Positions 63,557 through 64,000 of a stretch of 64,000 nucleotides of DNA are shown in pieces. Position 1 is the stretch's first letter. Each line of letters opens with the position of its first letter. The DNA is taken from the NCBI RefSeq assembly GCF_030064895.1, contig NZ_JASJEB010000062.1, forward strand, positions 1 through 64,000, written 5' to 3'. Source of the DNA: Crocosphaera sp. Its GTDB lineage: Bacteria > Cyanobacteriota > Cyanobacteriia > Cyanobacteriales > Microcystaceae. The notes below the pieces were generated by a model that was not told where the DNA came from, did not search any database, and saw nothing but the letters and a program-made list of their open reading frames with translations. Both the position numbers and the translations under genes were made by a program.

Positions 63557-64000
63557 ATGACTACATTAGACTGGGTAGCAACACATTTAGATCAAGAAAG
63601 GCTGATTATTAAAGAAATCTTTACAACAAGATTAATTACTATTGGAGAAATTGAATTCTCTTTGTTGTCATTAGTGAATACAGCTTTTTGGGTATTTATT
63701 GCTTTTTGGGGATCAAAAATTCTGAGATTTATGATTTCTCGTTGGCTTCTATCTCATTTTAAATTGGAAAGAGGAAACCATGAAGCAATTACCTCAATTA
63801 TTGGCTATATTGTCTTGCTATTTTCTTGTATTATTGCCTTAGAAACCTTGGGAATAAATTTAAGTTCTCTCACTATTTTTGCTGGGGGTATTGGTATTGC
63901 TTTTGGCATTGGACTACAAGATTTAGGTAGTAATTTTATTAGTGGATTAACTTTATTAATGGGTAATCGTTTAAAGGTAGGAGATTTTATAAAAGTATAG
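63557..64000 (+). CDS. MscS-like mechanosensitive channel, stop codon at the window edge
   Basis: A 147-codon frame with three membrane segments, the pore-lining helix FAGGIGIAFGIGLQDLGSNF and FISGLTLLMGNRLKVGDFIKV at the start of the beta domain. The last three bases of the window are TAG in frame. MscS proteins normally continue for about 130 residues from here. Either the gene is truncated by this stop, or sequence beyond the window restores homology. Confidence 0.75.
   Translation: MTTLDWVATHLDQERLIIKEIFTTRLITIGEIEFSLLSLVNTAFWVFIAFWGSKILRFMISRWLLSHFKLERGNHEAITSIIGYIVLLFSCIIALETLGINLSSLTIFAGGIGIAFGIGLQDLGSNFISGLTLLMGNRLKVGDFIKV

Overview
The window is chromosomal DNA of a unicellular cyanobacterium. 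It carries photosynthesis genes (psbA for D1, a psb28-2-like gene, petM), aldehyde deformylating oxygenase (ado), a BicA-type bicarbonate transporter and many copies of the HIP1 octamer GCGATCGC. The low GC content and gene content fit the Crocosphaera / 'Cyanothece' group. That placement is an inference from gene content, not from a database comparison. No rRNA, tRNA or CRISPR array was seen.

Layout. 0-2.4 kb: a TnpB remnant, pgk and a universal stress protein. 2.4-9.1 kb: an accessory island with Uma2, a DUF433/DUF5615 pair, a 48-residue HicB-like gene, a MntA/HepT pair whose MntA has an antitoxin-like N-terminal extension, a DUF2934/pentapeptide membrane protein, DUF29, an antitoxin with a truncated vapC, and a TIR-domain gene overlapping a membrane-protein gene. 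9.2-12.4 kb: carB. 12.5-16 kb: a second toxin-antitoxin island with DUF6888/DUF6887 (the first apparently starting at ATT), brnA-brnT plus a second RHH gene, a GIY-YIG protein, a brnA relic and a MNT/HEPN pair. 16-17.3 kb: psbA with a clear promoter. 17.5-22.8 kb: a MoxR-type AAA+ ATPase and a metallopeptidase-like/VWA protein interleaved with four tandem LRV-repeat genes in different states of decay.

23-33 kb: a GH10-like hydrolase, an ABC exporter, an antitoxin with a nonsense-mutated PIN toxin, a PEP-CTERM protein whose promoter spacer contains a G8 run, and two tandem Rpn-family nuclease genes. One of those is broken by a 5-bp repeat expansion and the other by a 103-bp MITE-like insertion. 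gatA follows. 33-38 kb: two Ser/Thr kinases separated by an 84-bp tandem repeat, then a REP-associated tyrosine transposase inside an array of REP-like palindromes. 38-46 kb: an orphan peptide-binding lipoprotein preceded by a permease relic, an AlaDH/PNT-like enzyme, ado, a nucleophile-less alpha/beta hydrolase, paired half-size GDT1 manganese transporters, psb28-2, petM and pdxA.

47-64 kb: two tandem FHA-GGDEF-EAL proteins, a DUF697 GTPase, then a long Na+/inorganic-carbon locus (bicA, CPA2 antiporter, PsiE, TMEM175 and an Mrp operon C-D-E-F-G-A'-B). A glutaminase-STAS-cNMP fusion and an MscS-like gene with a stop at the window edge follow. BicA imports HCO3- with Na+, so the antiporters and Mrp complex plausibly recycle that Na+; the grouping is read as a functional neighbourhood.

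The strongest candidates for something undescribed are the TIR/membrane pair (8.0-9.1 kb), the MoxR-LRV-VWA cluster (17.5-22.7 kb), the ATT-initiated DUF6888 gene and the MITE-like element. Dispersed repeats (REP-like GGTGGGCAA palindromes and CTTCCCACA nonamers) recur throughout.
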